A DNA stretch of 64,000 nucleotides from Pseudomonadota bacterium (GCA_021809435.1 JAKBAD010000002.1:510042-574041), one strand, 5' to 3'. Shown: positions 46,418 to 54,965, counted from the first letter of the stretch. The notes: a model not told the origin generated them from the sequence alone. Numbers and translations are program-made.

Positions 46418-46822
46418 ATGTCCTCTCCCCCCGCGCTCATCATCCACAGCCTGCCTCATCTGCGCGCCGCGCTGGCGCCCGGCCTGCCGGTCACGCTGCT
46501 CTCCGCCCCTGGCGCGGCCGACTATGCCGGCCCGGCCTGGTGGGCGGCGCTGCTGCGCGCGGGTGGCCACACCGGCCCCAGCCTGCTCGACTGCGCCAGC
46601 TCCCCCGGCCGCGCCCTGGAAGCCCTGACCCTCCACCTGCCCGGCCTCATTTTGCGCCCCTGCCCGGGCTGGGGCCAGCTCGCCGCCCTGGCCCAGGCCC
46701 AGGGCGCGGTGCTGCTCACCGCCCCGCCACCCGCGCTCAACCTCGGCGCTCCCGGCGCGGCGTGGCGTCTCACCCCCTGGCTGCGGGGCGAAATTTCGCC
46801 CATCCCCGCCCCGCCACCATGA
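46418..46822 (+). CDS. Hypothetical protein, Ala/Pro/Leu-rich
   Basis: 134 aa. No recognised domain. Repeated short alpha/beta-like segments (ALIIHSLPHLRAAL, VTLLSAPGAADYAGPAWWAALL) suggest a real soluble protein. The divergent position between the zapA unit and fba suggests it is conserved in the lineage. It has only a poor ribosome binding site. Confidence 0.6.
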   Translation: MSSPPALIIHSLPHLRAALAPGLPVTLLSAPGAADYAGPAWWAALLRAGGHTGPSLLDCASSPGRALEALTLHLPGLILRPCPGWGQLAALAQAQGAVLLTAPPPALNLGAPGAAWRLTPWLRGEISPIPAPPP

Positions 46823-46936
46823 TTATGCCGCAAATTTCTGCGCAAAACCCGCCCGCGCGCTGGCCCGGCGGATGACATTTGCCCAAGGCTCGGTTACACG
46901 GCGCACGGTATTTATTCTACGGAGGGTGGCACACCA

Positions 46937-47851
46937 ATGGCGATCACGCAGACGGTCAAGAACATTCTGTCGCACTATGAGTCCGACAATCCCGGCACCA
47001 AAACCAACCTGGCCCGCATCCTCATGCAGGGCAAGCTGGGCGGTACCGGCAAGCTGGTCATTCTGCCGGTCGATCAAGGCTTCGAGCACGGCCCCGCCCG
47101 CTCCTTCGCCCCCAACCCCGCCGCCTACGACCCCTATTACCACTACCAGCTGGCCATCGATGCCGGGCTCTCCGCCTATGCCGCCCCGCTCGGCATGCTC
47201 GAAGTGGGCGCCGCCGAATTCGCCGGCCAGATCCCGACCATCCTCAAGGTCAATTCCTCCAACTCGCTGGCGACCGACAAGAACCAGGCCATCACCGCCT
47301 CGGTGTCCGATGCCCTGCGCCTGGGCTGCGCGGCCATCGGCTTCACCATCTATCCCGGCTCCGAATTCGCCTTCGACCTGATGGAAGAAATCCGCGAAAT
47401 GTCGGAAGAAGCCAAGGCCGCCGGCCTGGCCGTGGTGGTGTGGTCCTATCCGCGCGGCCCCAACCTCGACAAGGCCGCCGAAACCGCGCTCGACATCTGC
47501 GCCTACGCCGCCCACATGGCCGCGCTGCTCGGCGCCCACATTATCAAGGTCAAGCCCCCCACGGATGTCATCTCCCTCGATGCCGCCAAGAAATCCTATG
47601 CCGGGTTCGATGGCTCGACCATGGCCAAGCGCGTCGCGCATGTCGTGCAGTCCTGCTTTAACGGCAAGCGCATCGTGGTGTTCTCGGGTGGCGAATCCAA
47701 GAGCCTCGAAGGACTCTACGAGGAAATCCGCGGCCTGCGCGATGGCGGCGCCAACGGCTCCATCATCGGCCGCAACACCTTCCAGCGCCCGCGCGAGGAA
47801 GCCCTCGCCATGCTCCAGACCATCATCGATATCTATCTGAACAAGGCCTGA
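46937..47851 (+). CDS. fbaB: Class I fructose-bisphosphate aldolase (DhnA/FbaB type)
   Basis: 304 aa. Schiff-base aldolase of glycolysis/gluconeogenesis. KLVILPVDQGFEHGPARSF near residue 40, TIYPGSEF and the catalytic Lys region AHIIKVKPPTD near residue 210. The GGRNTF-type phosphate site appears as SIIGRNTFQRP. ACGGAGGGTGG precedes the ATG; two hairpins follow the stop. Confidence 0.95.
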   Translation: MAITQTVKNILSHYESDNPGTKTNLARILMQGKLGGTGKLVILPVDQGFEHGPARSFAPNPAAYDPYYHYQLAIDAGLSAYAAPLGMLEVGAAEFAGQIPTILKVNSSNSLATDKNQAITASVSDALRLGCAAIGFTIYPGSEFAFDLMEEIREMSEEAKAAGLAVVVWSYPRGPNLDKAAETALDICAYAAHMAALLGAHIIKVKPPTDVISLDAAKKSYAGFDGSTMAKRVAHVVQSCFNGKRIVVFSGGESKSLEGLYEEIRGLRDGGANGSIIGRNTFQRPREEALAMLQTIIDIYLNKA

Positions 47852-47868
47852 GCCAAAGTTTGTCGGGG

Positions 47869-47898
47869 TGTGGGGCCTTTTTTCAAAAAGGCCCCACA
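47869..47898. terminator. First hairpin after fba
   Basis: TGTGGGGCCTTTTT / AAAAAGGCCCCACA, a 14-bp perfect inverted repeat, 18 nt after the fba stop. It lacks a following T tract and may act with the next hairpin. Confidence 0.6.
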
Positions 47899-47906
47899 TA
47901 CGCCAC

Positions 47907-47940
47907 AAAAAAAGCCCCCGGAAACCGGGGGCTTTTTTTT
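47907..47940. terminator. Strong bidirectional terminator after fba
   Basis: A7-GCCCCCGG-AAA-CCGGGGGC-T8. A textbook intrinsic terminator usable in both directions, between fba (plus) and the SGNH hydrolase (minus). Confidence 0.95.
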
Positions 47941-47998
47941 ATAGCGGTAAAAGCAAGGCGCAACCCTTTTTGAAAAAAGGGCCGCCCCCCAAAAACGT

Positions 47999-48748
47999 TT
48001 ATTTCACATACCGCGCCACCACCGGCGCAATGGCCTCGGCAATCAGGCGCATGCCCTGGGCATCGGGGTGCAGCGCGGGCTCTGGCGGGGTCAGGCGCGG
48101 GTCCACATACAGGCTGGCATCGGCCTTGCCGTTCCGCTCCAGCACATCGCCCACATCCATAAATGTCACCACCGCCGAGCCGCCATAATGGCGCGCCAGC
48201 GCGGCATTGGTCGCCACCGTCTGCTCATCCACCCACGCGCTCCTGATCGAGGGCAGCACGCCCAGCAGCAAAATATGCGCGCCCGGCAAACGGTGATGCA
48301 CCCCGCTCACCACCGCCTCGATGCCCGGCACGGTCATCGCGGCATCCCAATGCACCCGGCCAAAATTATTGGCCCCGATCAGAATAATGGCGAGTTGCGG
48401 ATGCAACCCCGCCACCTGCCCATGATCGAGCCGCCAGATCAAACTCGCGGTGGTATCGCCAATGAACCCGAAATCCAGCGCGCCATAGGGGGCATAATAT
48501 TGCTCCCACACCGGCCGCACATCGTCATACCCATGCCCGCCATGGCGCTGCCAGTAATAAGTGATCGAGTCGCCCAGCCAGACAATCCTGGCATCCGGCT
48601 GCGCCCGCCCCTCGGCGAGAGATTGCTCAAACTGCTTATGCCACCATGGCAAATCCATGCGGCCAATCGGCGCCGTGGCAAGATTCACCTTGGCCCACGC
48701 CGCCACCGGCGCCGCCAGCAGGGCGCACGCCAACAGCCAGCGTTTCAT
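47999..48748 (-). CDS. Secreted SGNH/GDSL hydrolase
   Basis: 249 aa. Signal peptide MKRWLLACALLAAPVAAWA. SGNH blocks: IVWLGDSITYYW (Ser), the Gly in GFIGDTT, ILIGANNFG (Asn) and the Asp-His pair in DPRLTPPEPALHPDAQGM. Probably an extracytoplasmic esterase or acetylhydrolase; the substrate may be a polysaccharide. The ATG shares one base with the uppP stop (TGATG), so it is coupled to uppP. Confidence 0.9.
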   Translation of the reverse strand: MKRWLLACALLAAPVAAWAKVNLATAPIGRMDLPWWHKQFEQSLAEGRAQPDARIVWLGDSITYYWQRHGGHGYDDVRPVWEQYYAPYGALDFGFIGDTTASLIWRLDHGQVAGLHPQLAIILIGANNFGRVHWDAAMTVPGIEAVVSGVHHRLPGAHILLLGVLPSIRSAWVDEQTVATNAALARHYGGSAVVTFMDVGDVLERNGKADASLYVDPRLTPPEPALHPDAQGMRLIAEAIAPVVARYVK

Positions 48749-49581
48749 CACAGCCCCACCAGCAGCAGCACAAAGCTGCCCGCCCCAAACAGCGCGCAAT
48801 AGAGCGCGAACGGCTTGAGCGCCCAGCTGTCATGCTGGGCGAAATAGCGCATCAAAAACGCCGTGCTGGCAAAAGACACCACCCCCGCCGCTGCCGCCGC
48901 CAGCAGCGAGACACCAAACAGCGCATGCAGCTGGTGGGCATGGGCGAGCTTGGGCAGCTCCTTCACGGCGGCGGCCAAAATCGCCGGCGTGCCGATCAGA
49001 AACGAAAACCGCGCCGATTCCTCATGGTTGATGCCCCGGTAAAGCCCGCCCACCATCGCCGCGCCCGAGCGCGAAATGCCGGGCAAAAACGCCAGGCACT
49101 GAAACGTTCCAATCACCAGCGCATCGCCAATGGTAATGCGCGAGCCCCGCAACGTGCGCCCGCGCAGCCGCTCGCCGCCCAGCAACAGCCCGGCATTGGC
49201 CACCAAAAACAGCGAAGCGATCAGCGGCGTACCCATCAAATGGCGCACCGGCTTTTCAATCAGCACGCCCACCACCACCAGCGGCACCGTCGCGGCGATC
49301 AGCTTCCACAGCAGCGCCCGCGCGCTCTGAATCTCGGCCTCATAACCAACCCCCAGCACGCCGCGCGCCAGCGCCGTCCATTCCCCGGCGAAATAAGCCA
49401 GCAGCCCGGCGGCGGTGCCCACATGCAGCATCACCAGAAACGGCAAAAACCCGGCGCTTTTCTGGTCAATACCCCAGTGCAGCAAGGCGGGCACCACCAC
49501 CGCGTGGCCCAGGCTGCTGACGGGAAACAACTCGGTCGCCCCCTGCAAAATGGCAAACAGCATGGCGTGCAGGAAATCCAT
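48748..49581 (-). CDS. uppP: Undecaprenyl-diphosphate phosphatase
   Basis: A 277-aa polytopic membrane enzyme that recycles the C55 lipid carrier for peptidoglycan and O-antigen synthesis. FAILQGATELFPVSSLGH holds the catalytic E and S region, and PGISRSGAAMVGGLYRGI near residue 165 the second signature. ATG 49581 has GGGAG 7 nt upstream; the TTG at 49593 is less likely. Coupled to the SGNH hydrolase. Confidence 0.95.
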   Translation of the reverse strand: MDFLHAMLFAILQGATELFPVSSLGHAVVVPALLHWGIDQKSAGFLPFLVMLHVGTAAGLLAYFAGEWTALARGVLGVGYEAEIQSARALLWKLIAATVPLVVVGVLIEKPVRHLMGTPLIASLFLVANAGLLLGGERLRGRTLRGSRITIGDALVIGTFQCLAFLPGISRSGAAMVGGLYRGINHEESARFSFLIGTPAILAAAVKELPKLAHAHQLHALFGVSLLAAAAAGVVSFASTAFLMRYFAQHDSWALKPFALYCALFGAGSFVLLLVGL

Positions 49582-49664
49582 GTAAACTCCCAAGGCTAAT
49601 GGGCGGCGCGCGCCGCGATGAAAACGGTGATTGCAGAATTTTCGCGCTGCGTTAAGCCATACCC

Positions 49665-50855
49665 ATGCGCAATGCAGATCCGCCCGTTTCCGCGCCCGTG
49701 CTGCTGCTGGCCACCGCCTGCGGCGTTCTGGTGGCCAATATTTACTACGCCCAGCCCCTCATCGCCCTCATCGGGCCAGATATCGCCTTGAGTCCGCGCG
49801 GCATGAGCCTGATCGTCAGCCTCACCCAGGCCGGCTACGCGCTGGGGCTGGTGGCGCTCGTCCCGCTGGCCGATTTGTTCGAGACCCGCCGTCTTGTTCT
49901 CACAACTGTCATGGTCTCGCTGCCCGCCCTGCTGCTGGCCGCCGCCGCGCGCTCTGGGCTCGCCATGCTCATCGCCAGCGTGCTCATCGGCCTCACCTCG
50001 GTCTCGGTGCAAATGCTGGTGCCCGTCGCCGCCCGCCTCACCCCCCCAAACAAGCGCGGCCAGGTGGTCGGCACGGTCATGAGCGGCCTGCTGCTGGGCA
50101 TTTTGCTCTCCCGCCCGGCGGCGGCGCTCATCGCGGGGTGGTTTGGCTGGCGGGCGGTATTTCTGGTCTCTTGCGTGGTCACGGCGGCCATGGCGGCGGG
50201 GCTGCGCCTGGCGCTGCCGCTTTGCCCGCCAGAGTCCCGGCTCAGCTACGGCGCGCTGCTGGCCTCCATGCTCACCCTGCCGCTCCGCCTGCCCATGCTG
50301 CGGGTGCGCATGCTCATCCAGGCGGTCAGCTTCTTCGGCATCTCGGTGTTCTGGACCCAGGCGCCCGTCTATCTCCACACCAATTTCGGCTTTTCCTCCT
50401 TCGGCATTTCGGGCTTCGCCCTGGCCGGCGCGGCGGGCGCACTGGTGGCGCCGCTGGCGGGCCGCCTGGCCGATTTCGGCTATAGCCGCCAAGCCACCTG
50501 GGCCGGGCTGGTGCTGGTGGCGGGCGGCTTCGTGCTGGGCTGGCTGGGTGGCGAGCGTCACAGCCTGGCGCTGCTGGTGGCCGCCGCCATCGCGGTCGAT
50601 GGCGGGGTGCAGTTCAATCTCCCCGTCGGCCAGCGCGCCATTTACACCGAGGCGCCCGAGCTGCGCGCCCGCCTCACCGGCCTGTTCATCGCCAGCTTCT
50701 TCGCCGCCGGCGCGGCCGGCACGGCGCTTTCGGGGCCGGTCCTGGCGCTGTGGGGCTGGAACGGGCTGTGCCTCTCCTGCGCCGCCCTGCCGCTGCTGGT
50801 GCTGGGCTTCATTCTGGTCCGGGGCGCCTATGCGCCGGGCATGGCCCCGGCATGA
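49665..50855 (+). CDS. MFS transporter, DHA1-type
   Basis: 396 aa with about 12 helices. Motif-A-like ALVPLADLFETRRLVLTTVM between helices 2 and 3, and TPPNKRGQVVGTVMSGLLLGILLSRPAAALIAGWFGWRAVF. It begins ANIYYAQPLIALIGPDIALSPRGMSLIVSLTQAGYA, typical of YfcJ/YgaY-like exporters. Substrate unknown. It overlaps the next gene by 4 nt (ATGA). Confidence 0.88.
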   Translation: MRNADPPVSAPVLLLATACGVLVANIYYAQPLIALIGPDIALSPRGMSLIVSLTQAGYALGLVALVPLADLFETRRLVLTTVMVSLPALLLAAAARSGLAMLIASVLIGLTSVSVQMLVPVAARLTPPNKRGQVVGTVMSGLLLGILLSRPAAALIAGWFGWRAVFLVSCVVTAAMAAGLRLALPLCPPESRLSYGALLASMLTLPLRLPMLRVRMLIQAVSFFGISVFWTQAPVYLHTNFGFSSFGISGFALAGAAGALVAPLAGRLADFGYSRQATWAGLVLVAGGFVLGWLGGERHSLALLVAAAIAVDGGVQFNLPVGQRAIYTEAPELRARLTGLFIASFFAAGAAGTALSGPVLALWGWNGLCLSCAALPLLVLGFILVRGAYAPGMAPA

Positions 50856-51724
50856 GCGCGGCGCCCCCCCTCATTCTGCACCGCCCCGCCCGCCAGCGCG
50901 CGGCCCTGGTGCTCACCTCGCCCCATTCCGGGCGCCTCTACAGCCCCGCCTTCCTGGCCGGCTCGCGGCTCGATTCCCAAGCCATCCGCCGCTCCGAGGA
51001 TTGCTTCGTCGATGAGCTGTTCGCCGCCGCCCCCGCGCTCGGCGTGCCGCTGCTCGCCGCCACCTTCCCCCGCGCTTATTGCGACGCCAACCGCGAGGCC
51101 TGGGAACTCGACCCCACGATGTTCTCAGACCCCCTGCCCCCTTACGCCAACACCAGTTCGCCACGCGTGGCCGCCGGGCTTGGCACCATCGCGCGCATCG
51201 TCGGCACGTCCGAGCCCATCTATGCCCGCCCCCTCACCTTCGCCGAGGCGCAAACCCGCATCGCGCAATGCTGGCAGCCCTTCCACGCCGCGCTGCGCGG
51301 GCTGATCGCCGAAACCCTCGACCAGTTCGGCCATTGCCTGGTGCTCGACTGCCACTCCATGCCCTCGGCCCCCGGCCGCCCACCGCGCGCCGAGCTGGTG
51401 CTGGGCGATGGCCACGGCACCTGCTGCGCCCCGGCCTGGAGCCGCTTCGTGACCGCCGAATTCACCGCCCTCGGGCTGAAAGTGCGCCGCAACGACCCCT
51501 ATGCCGGCGGCTACATCACCCGCCATTACGGCCGCCCGGCCGAGGGCGTGCAGGTCATGCAGCTCGAACTGGCCCGCGGCCTCTACATGCACGAGCGCCA
51601 GTTTCTCAAACATGCCGGGTTCGAGGATCTGCGCGCCCGCCTCACCCGCTTCCTTGAAACCATGACCGAAGCCGTGCGCTTATTCGGCGCCCCCGGCCCC
51701 ACCCTGCGCGCGGCGGCCGAATAA
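50852..51724 (+). CDS. N-formylglutamate amidohydrolase
   Basis: 290 aa. PF05013 family: VLTSPHSGRLYSPAFL, RSEDCFVDELF, LDCHSMPSAPG, VLGDGHGTCC and GYITRHYGRP carry the likely metal-binding His/Asp residues. It hydrolyses N-formylglutamate at the end of histidine degradation, or related N-formyl amino acids. No other hut gene is present. Coupled to the MFS gene, so the transporter may move a related acid (inference). Confidence 0.9.
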   Translation: MSAAPPLILHRPARQRAALVLTSPHSGRLYSPAFLAGSRLDSQAIRRSEDCFVDELFAAAPALGVPLLAATFPRAYCDANREAWELDPTMFSDPLPPYANTSSPRVAAGLGTIARIVGTSEPIYARPLTFAEAQTRIAQCWQPFHAALRGLIAETLDQFGHCLVLDCHSMPSAPGRPPRAELVLGDGHGTCCAPAWSRFVTAEFTALGLKVRRNDPYAGGYITRHYGRPAEGVQVMQLELARGLYMHERQFLKHAGFEDLRARLTRFLETMTEAVRLFGAPGPTLRAAAE

Positions 51725-52023
51725 CCCCCCAACAGGGCGAAAAAAAAGGCGGCGCAAAAATGCGCCGCCAAGTTTAGGGAGGAAACGTCCAAGAAACAGG
51801 GGAGAAAACTCACCCTGTGACCCGATATGTAGCTCAGACTTATGCTGCGGTGCAAGATAAATTTTGCATTGCAACATGCGCCAGGCGCATTTCACCAATG
51901 CGTTAGTTATTTTCCCCTTCTCGGCCCATTTTCCGTGCTTCCCCCCAGAAAAGAGGCTTTACGGCCAGCCCAACGCCGCTTATGAGCGGTCAGCACCAGG
52001 CGGCTTGCCGCCCGGCGCGGCGT
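51725..52023. other. Intergenic region before tRNA-Ser
   Basis: 299 bp without a protein gene. It carries a terminator-like hairpin (51748-51769) with its T tract on the minus strand and CU-rich sequence upstream (candidate sRNA), then AT-rich sequence with TTGCAA and GTGCAAGATAAATTT motifs. The tRNA promoter probably lies in the last 100 bp. Confidence 0.6.
51740..51840 (-). ncRNA. Candidate CU-rich small RNA ending in an orphan terminator
   Basis: On the minus strand GGCGGCGC-ATTTTT-GCGCCGCC is followed by T8, a strong intrinsic terminator with no minus-strand gene upstream. The ~70 nt before it contain TTCTCCCCTGTTTC and GTTTCCTCCC, anti-Shine-Dalgarno motifs like those in several alphaproteobacterial sRNAs. 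The 5' end is a guess. Confidence 0.4.
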
Positions 52024-52116
52024 GGAGGGGTGGCCGAGAGGCTGAAGGCGGCGGTTTGCTAAACCGTTATACGCTGTCAAGGCGTATCGTGGGTTCGAAT
52101 CCCATCTCCTCCGCCA
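52024..52116 (+). tRNA. tRNA-Ser (anticodon GCT)
   Basis: 93 nt including an encoded CCA. Acceptor GGAGGGG pairs with CTCCTCC (one G-T wobble), the D arm is TGGCCGAGAGGCTGAAGGC, the anticodon loop is TTGCTAA (GCT, reads AGY codons), a long class II variable arm follows and GGTTCGAAT forms the T loop. A short AT hairpin with T tract follows at 52136-52153. Confidence 0.97.
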
Positions 52117-52312
52117 GCCGCGATTAATCCCCTTGAAAACATTGCTGTTTTTTATGTCCCCGCACGCGCGCACGGCCAACCGCGCCGCCCCCGGAAAGGA
52201 CAGTCCCTCTCCATAAAACCGCTTGTCAAAGCCCCCCACAGCCCCCATGAGTACCACCCATCACGCTATTGTGACCAAACCAACCCGTCGCCCGTGATCG
52301 GACCTCTCGACC

Positions 52313-53440
52313 ATGACCGTGAGTTTGCAGTCCCTGTTTCTGGCCATGGTCGTGGTGACCCTGCTGGCCGCGGGCAACTGCCTGCTGGCATGGCTGCAAC
52401 ATCGCCGCGAGCCCTCATTGCTCTGGATGGGCCTGTCCTCCCTCACCGCCTGCCTGGCCATCACCCTGCGCGTCCATTTACCCCTCGAACCCGCCATCAT
52501 CATCGCCACACCGCTGTTTCTGGTCAGTTTCGGCCTCATCTGGGTGGCGCTGCGCACCCTCAATAACGAACCGCCCGAAGCCGCCGCCGTCATCTTACCG
52601 ATTCTCGTCTGGCTGGGTTTATGTTTCTCTGACAAATTCCGCGGTCAGATGGACCTGCGAATCGGGCTCGGCCTGCTGCTCGCCCTCATCCCCATCAGCC
52701 TGACCACCCACGAGCTCTGGACCATGCGCGCCACCTCGCGCGTCATACGCTGGCCCTTGCTGGGGCTGATGGGGCTGCAAATGCTGCTCATGCTCCACCG
52801 CGCCGTGCGCTCTCTGCTCTGGCCCCAAATCGCCTATGCCCCGCTCGGCCGCACGCCCGGTGCCAATATCCTGATCATCGACATCTTGGTCATCATGCTC
52901 ATCCTGTCCTCGAGCATGGTCAGCCTGGTGAAGGACAAAACCCTGCGTCAGCAGCACCAGAACGCCCGCACCGACCCGCTCACCGGCCTCACCACACGCT
53001 GGTATTTCGATATCACCCTCCCCAAGCGCTTCGCCCAGGCCCAGGCCGCCAGCCAGCCGCTCGCCCTCATTCTCGCCAACGCCGATCACCTGGCCGCACT
53101 CAACCACAGCCAGGGCCGGGCGGCGGGCGATCACGGCCTGCGCCTCCTGGCCAGCCTCCTCACCGCCACCGCCCGCCCCGGCGACCTCGTCGCCCGCTAT
53201 GGCGGCGATGAATTTGTGCTCCTTCTCCCCAACACGCCGCTGGAAACCGCCCAGGCTCTCGCCACCGCCGCGCATGAGCAGCTACGCCTCGCCCAAGCCC
53301 CCCTCACGCTCAGCCTTGGCGTGGCGGCCTTCACCCCCGCCACCGGCCTCACCAGCGCCGACGACCTGCTCAGCGCCGCCGAACAAGCCCTCGCCGCCGC
53401 CAAATCAGCCGGCGGCGATCAGGTACGCCAGATGTTTTAG
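52313..53440 (+). CDS. Membrane GGDEF-domain protein
   Basis: 375 aa. About six or seven hydrophobic helices in residues 1-205, then a GGDEF domain. The signature RYGGDEF and the inhibitory site RPGD (RxxD, five residues before) are intact. In the metal-binding loop the first Asp of the usual DxD is Asn (LANADHL). The base-binding Asn and Asp (LNHSQ, AAGD) are kept. It could be a weak diguanylate cyclase or a c-di-GMP receptor. Confidence 0.85.
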   Translation: MTVSLQSLFLAMVVVTLLAAGNCLLAWLQHRREPSLLWMGLSSLTACLAITLRVHLPLEPAIIIATPLFLVSFGLIWVALRTLNNEPPEAAAVILPILVWLGLCFSDKFRGQMDLRIGLGLLLALIPISLTTHELWTMRATSRVIRWPLLGLMGLQMLLMLHRAVRSLLWPQIAYAPLGRTPGANILIIDILVIMLILSSSMVSLVKDKTLRQQHQNARTDPLTGLTTRWYFDITLPKRFAQAQAASQPLALILANADHLAALNHSQGRAAGDHGLRLLASLLTATARPGDLVARYGGDEFVLLLPNTPLETAQALATAAHEQLRLAQAPLTLSLGVAAFTPATGLTSADDLLSAAEQALAAAKSAGGDQVRQMF

Positions 53441-53478
53441 AGCATTTTCCATTCACATGGGTTCATGAAAAATACTCT
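53439..53478. repeat. Imperfect palindrome after the GGDEF gene
   Basis: AGAGCATTTT pairs with AAAATACTCT (9 of 10), with CATGGG/CATG-type inner sequence, followed by AACTCTTTGTTT. This pattern (AGAGCATTTT...CTCTAACTCTTTGTTT) resembles a palindrome widespread in alphaproteobacterial intergenic DNA. It begins within the stop codon and may also end transcription. Confidence 0.6.
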
Positions 53479-53497
53479 AACTCTTTGTTTAAGCGGG

Positions 53498-53575
53498 AAA
53501 ATCAATAAGCTAGTGTGATTCAGCTTCTGAAATTCGCGATATGAAATATCACGAATCTCAGAACCATCACACTAG
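53498..53575. repeat. Hairpin repeat, copy 3 (hairpin B only)
   Basis: Spacer AAAATCAATAAG then CTAGTGTGATTCAG as in copies 1 and 2. Stem TCTGAAATTCGCGATAT / ATATCACGAATCTCAGA with a few mismatches, ending CATCACACTAG. Hairpin A is absent and replaced by the unrelated palindrome at 53439. It lies 129 nt upstream of the gene at 53704. Confidence 0.85.
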
Positions 53576-53703
53576 CCAGCATTTTCAGGCGTCAATCCAT
53601 ACGCATATTGCCCCCTCAAATCCCCGCGCCGCCCCATGGCACAGCCGCCCGTCCCCTTCTATAGTCACCCAAAATCCCGCCCTCGCGCGCCAAGGAACCC
53701 GCC

Positions 53704-54144
53704 ATGAGCGATGTCACCATCACCATCACCCGCCAGTCCGGCTACCGCTTCCTCGTTGATTTCGGGGCCCAATACGCCTCCCTGATGGTCGATGAGCCCG
53801 CCCCCCTCGGCGCCGATAGCGGCCCCTCACCCGAGCATCTGCTCGCCGGCGCGGTGGCCAACTGCCTGTGCGCCAGCCTCACCTTCGCCTGCGCCAAATA
53901 TCACGAGGATCCCGGCCCGCTGAGCGCGCGGGTCACCTGCCATACCGGCCGCAACGAGCGCAACCGCATCCGCATCACCGGCATGGATGTGCAAATCGAC
54001 ATGGGCGCCACCCCCGACCTGCTCCCCCATCTCGAGCGCGCGCTCGCCAGCTTCGAGGATTTCTGCACCGTCACCCAAAGCGTTCAGCAAGGCATCCCCG
54101 TGCAAATCAGCGTGCGCGGCCCCAACGGCGCGGTGCTGCGCTAA
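53704..54144 (+). CDS. OsmC family protein
   Basis: 146 aa. OsmC/Ohr fold with GPSPEHLLAGAVANCLCASLTFA and DFCTVTQSVQQGIPVQ, which carry the two redox Cys. Members reduce organic hydroperoxides in stress. The spacing is closer to the general OsmC-like than to the Ohr branch. Convergent with the GntR gene. Confidence 0.88.
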   Translation: MSDVTITITRQSGYRFLVDFGAQYASLMVDEPAPLGADSGPSPEHLLAGAVANCLCASLTFACAKYHEDPGPLSARVTCHTGRNERNRIRITGMDVQIDMGATPDLLPHLERALASFEDFCTVTQSVQQGIPVQISVRGPNGAVLR

Positions 54145-54155
54145 TCAGGCGGGCG

Positions 54156-54941
54156 TTACTTTCCGCTCTGCACCACATCGGCGCGCTCAATGCGCCTGAG
54201 CGAGGTCGCCAGCCGCGCCTCCTCCTCACGTATCTGCGCGGTGGTCGATTGCGTGAAGCGTATATGCGCGCCTGCCGCCGCCTCGGCCGCCGCCGCGTCG
54301 CCCGCCAGCACCGCCTCGCCAATGGCCAGATGCTGCTCCAGCAGCAAATCGCGCACCCCCGCCCGGCGGTAGAGCTGATCGCGGTTATAAAATATGTTCT
54401 TGCGCAGCAAATCGGCCAACAGGGTCATGATGTGGAGCAGAAACACATTATGCGTGGCCTCATAAATCGCCGTGTGCAGCGCCACATCGGCATTGGCCTC
54501 GGTGGTCGGGTCATCGGCGCCGTGGGCCTCGCGCATCGCCGCCACACAGCGCGCCACCTCGCCGCGGTCAATCTCGGTGGCGCGCGCCGCCGCCAGGGCG
54601 GTGGCCTGGGGCTCCAGCATCAGCCTGAACTCAAAATAATCCGCCACGGCGCGCTCATCGCTGCCCAGCAGTTCGGCCAGCGGGTCGGCCAGCCGGTCGA
54701 GAAACCGCGCCACCACGGTGCCGCCCTTGCTGGTCACCAGCAGCCCCTTTTCCTCCAGCAATGCCAGCCCGTCGCGCAGCGAGGGGCGCGAAACCCCCAG
54801 CGCCTCGGCCAATTCGCGCTCCGCGATCAGCTTTTCGCCAGGCTTCAACACCCCCTCCAGAATCATGGTCTGGATGCGCTCGGCAATGGCCTCGGCAAGT
54901 TTCACGGGGCGGATCGGTTCTGGCACGTCTCTGGTCCTCAA
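54156..54941 (-). CDS. GntR/FadR-family regulator (LldR/LutR-like)
   Basis: 261 aa. Winged helix: AEAIAERIQTMILEGVLKPGEKLIAERELAEALGVSRPSLRDGLALLEEKGLL. The FCD sensor domain with metal-site His/Asp residues (DVALHTAIYEATHN, EQHLAIGEAVLAGD) follows. Similar proteins are lactate- or glycolate-responsive repressors of lut/lld/glc genes. Divergent from lutABC by 136 bp, which hold two palindromes. Confidence 0.9.
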   Translation of the reverse strand: MRTRDVPEPIRPVKLAEAIAERIQTMILEGVLKPGEKLIAERELAEALGVSRPSLRDGLALLEEKGLLVTSKGGTVVARFLDRLADPLAELLGSDERAVADYFEFRLMLEPQATALAAARATEIDRGEVARCVAAMREAHGADDPTTEANADVALHTAIYEATHNVFLLHIMTLLADLLRKNIFYNRDQLYRRAGVRDLLLEQHLAIGEAVLAGDAAAAEAAAGAHIRFTQSTTAQIREEEARLATSLRRIERADVVQSGK

Positions 54942-54965
54942 CTCCTGGAGATGATTTGACCATAT

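Noticed and set aside
47963-47980. CCCTTTTT/AAAAAGGG hairpin before the SGNH hydrolase stop
   Set aside because: A short stem beside the much stronger terminator at 47907-47940; it may contribute but cannot be called on its own.
52024-52116. tRNA-Ser as an integration site for a mobile element
   Set aside because: No integrase, no partial tRNA duplicate and no compositional change nearby.
51907-52257. 116-aa minus-strand reading frame containing WRRRWDSNPRYALTAYNGL
   Set aside because: It is the antisense translation of the tRNA-Ser gene; the DSNPR-type peptide is a well-known annotation artefact of tRNA genes.
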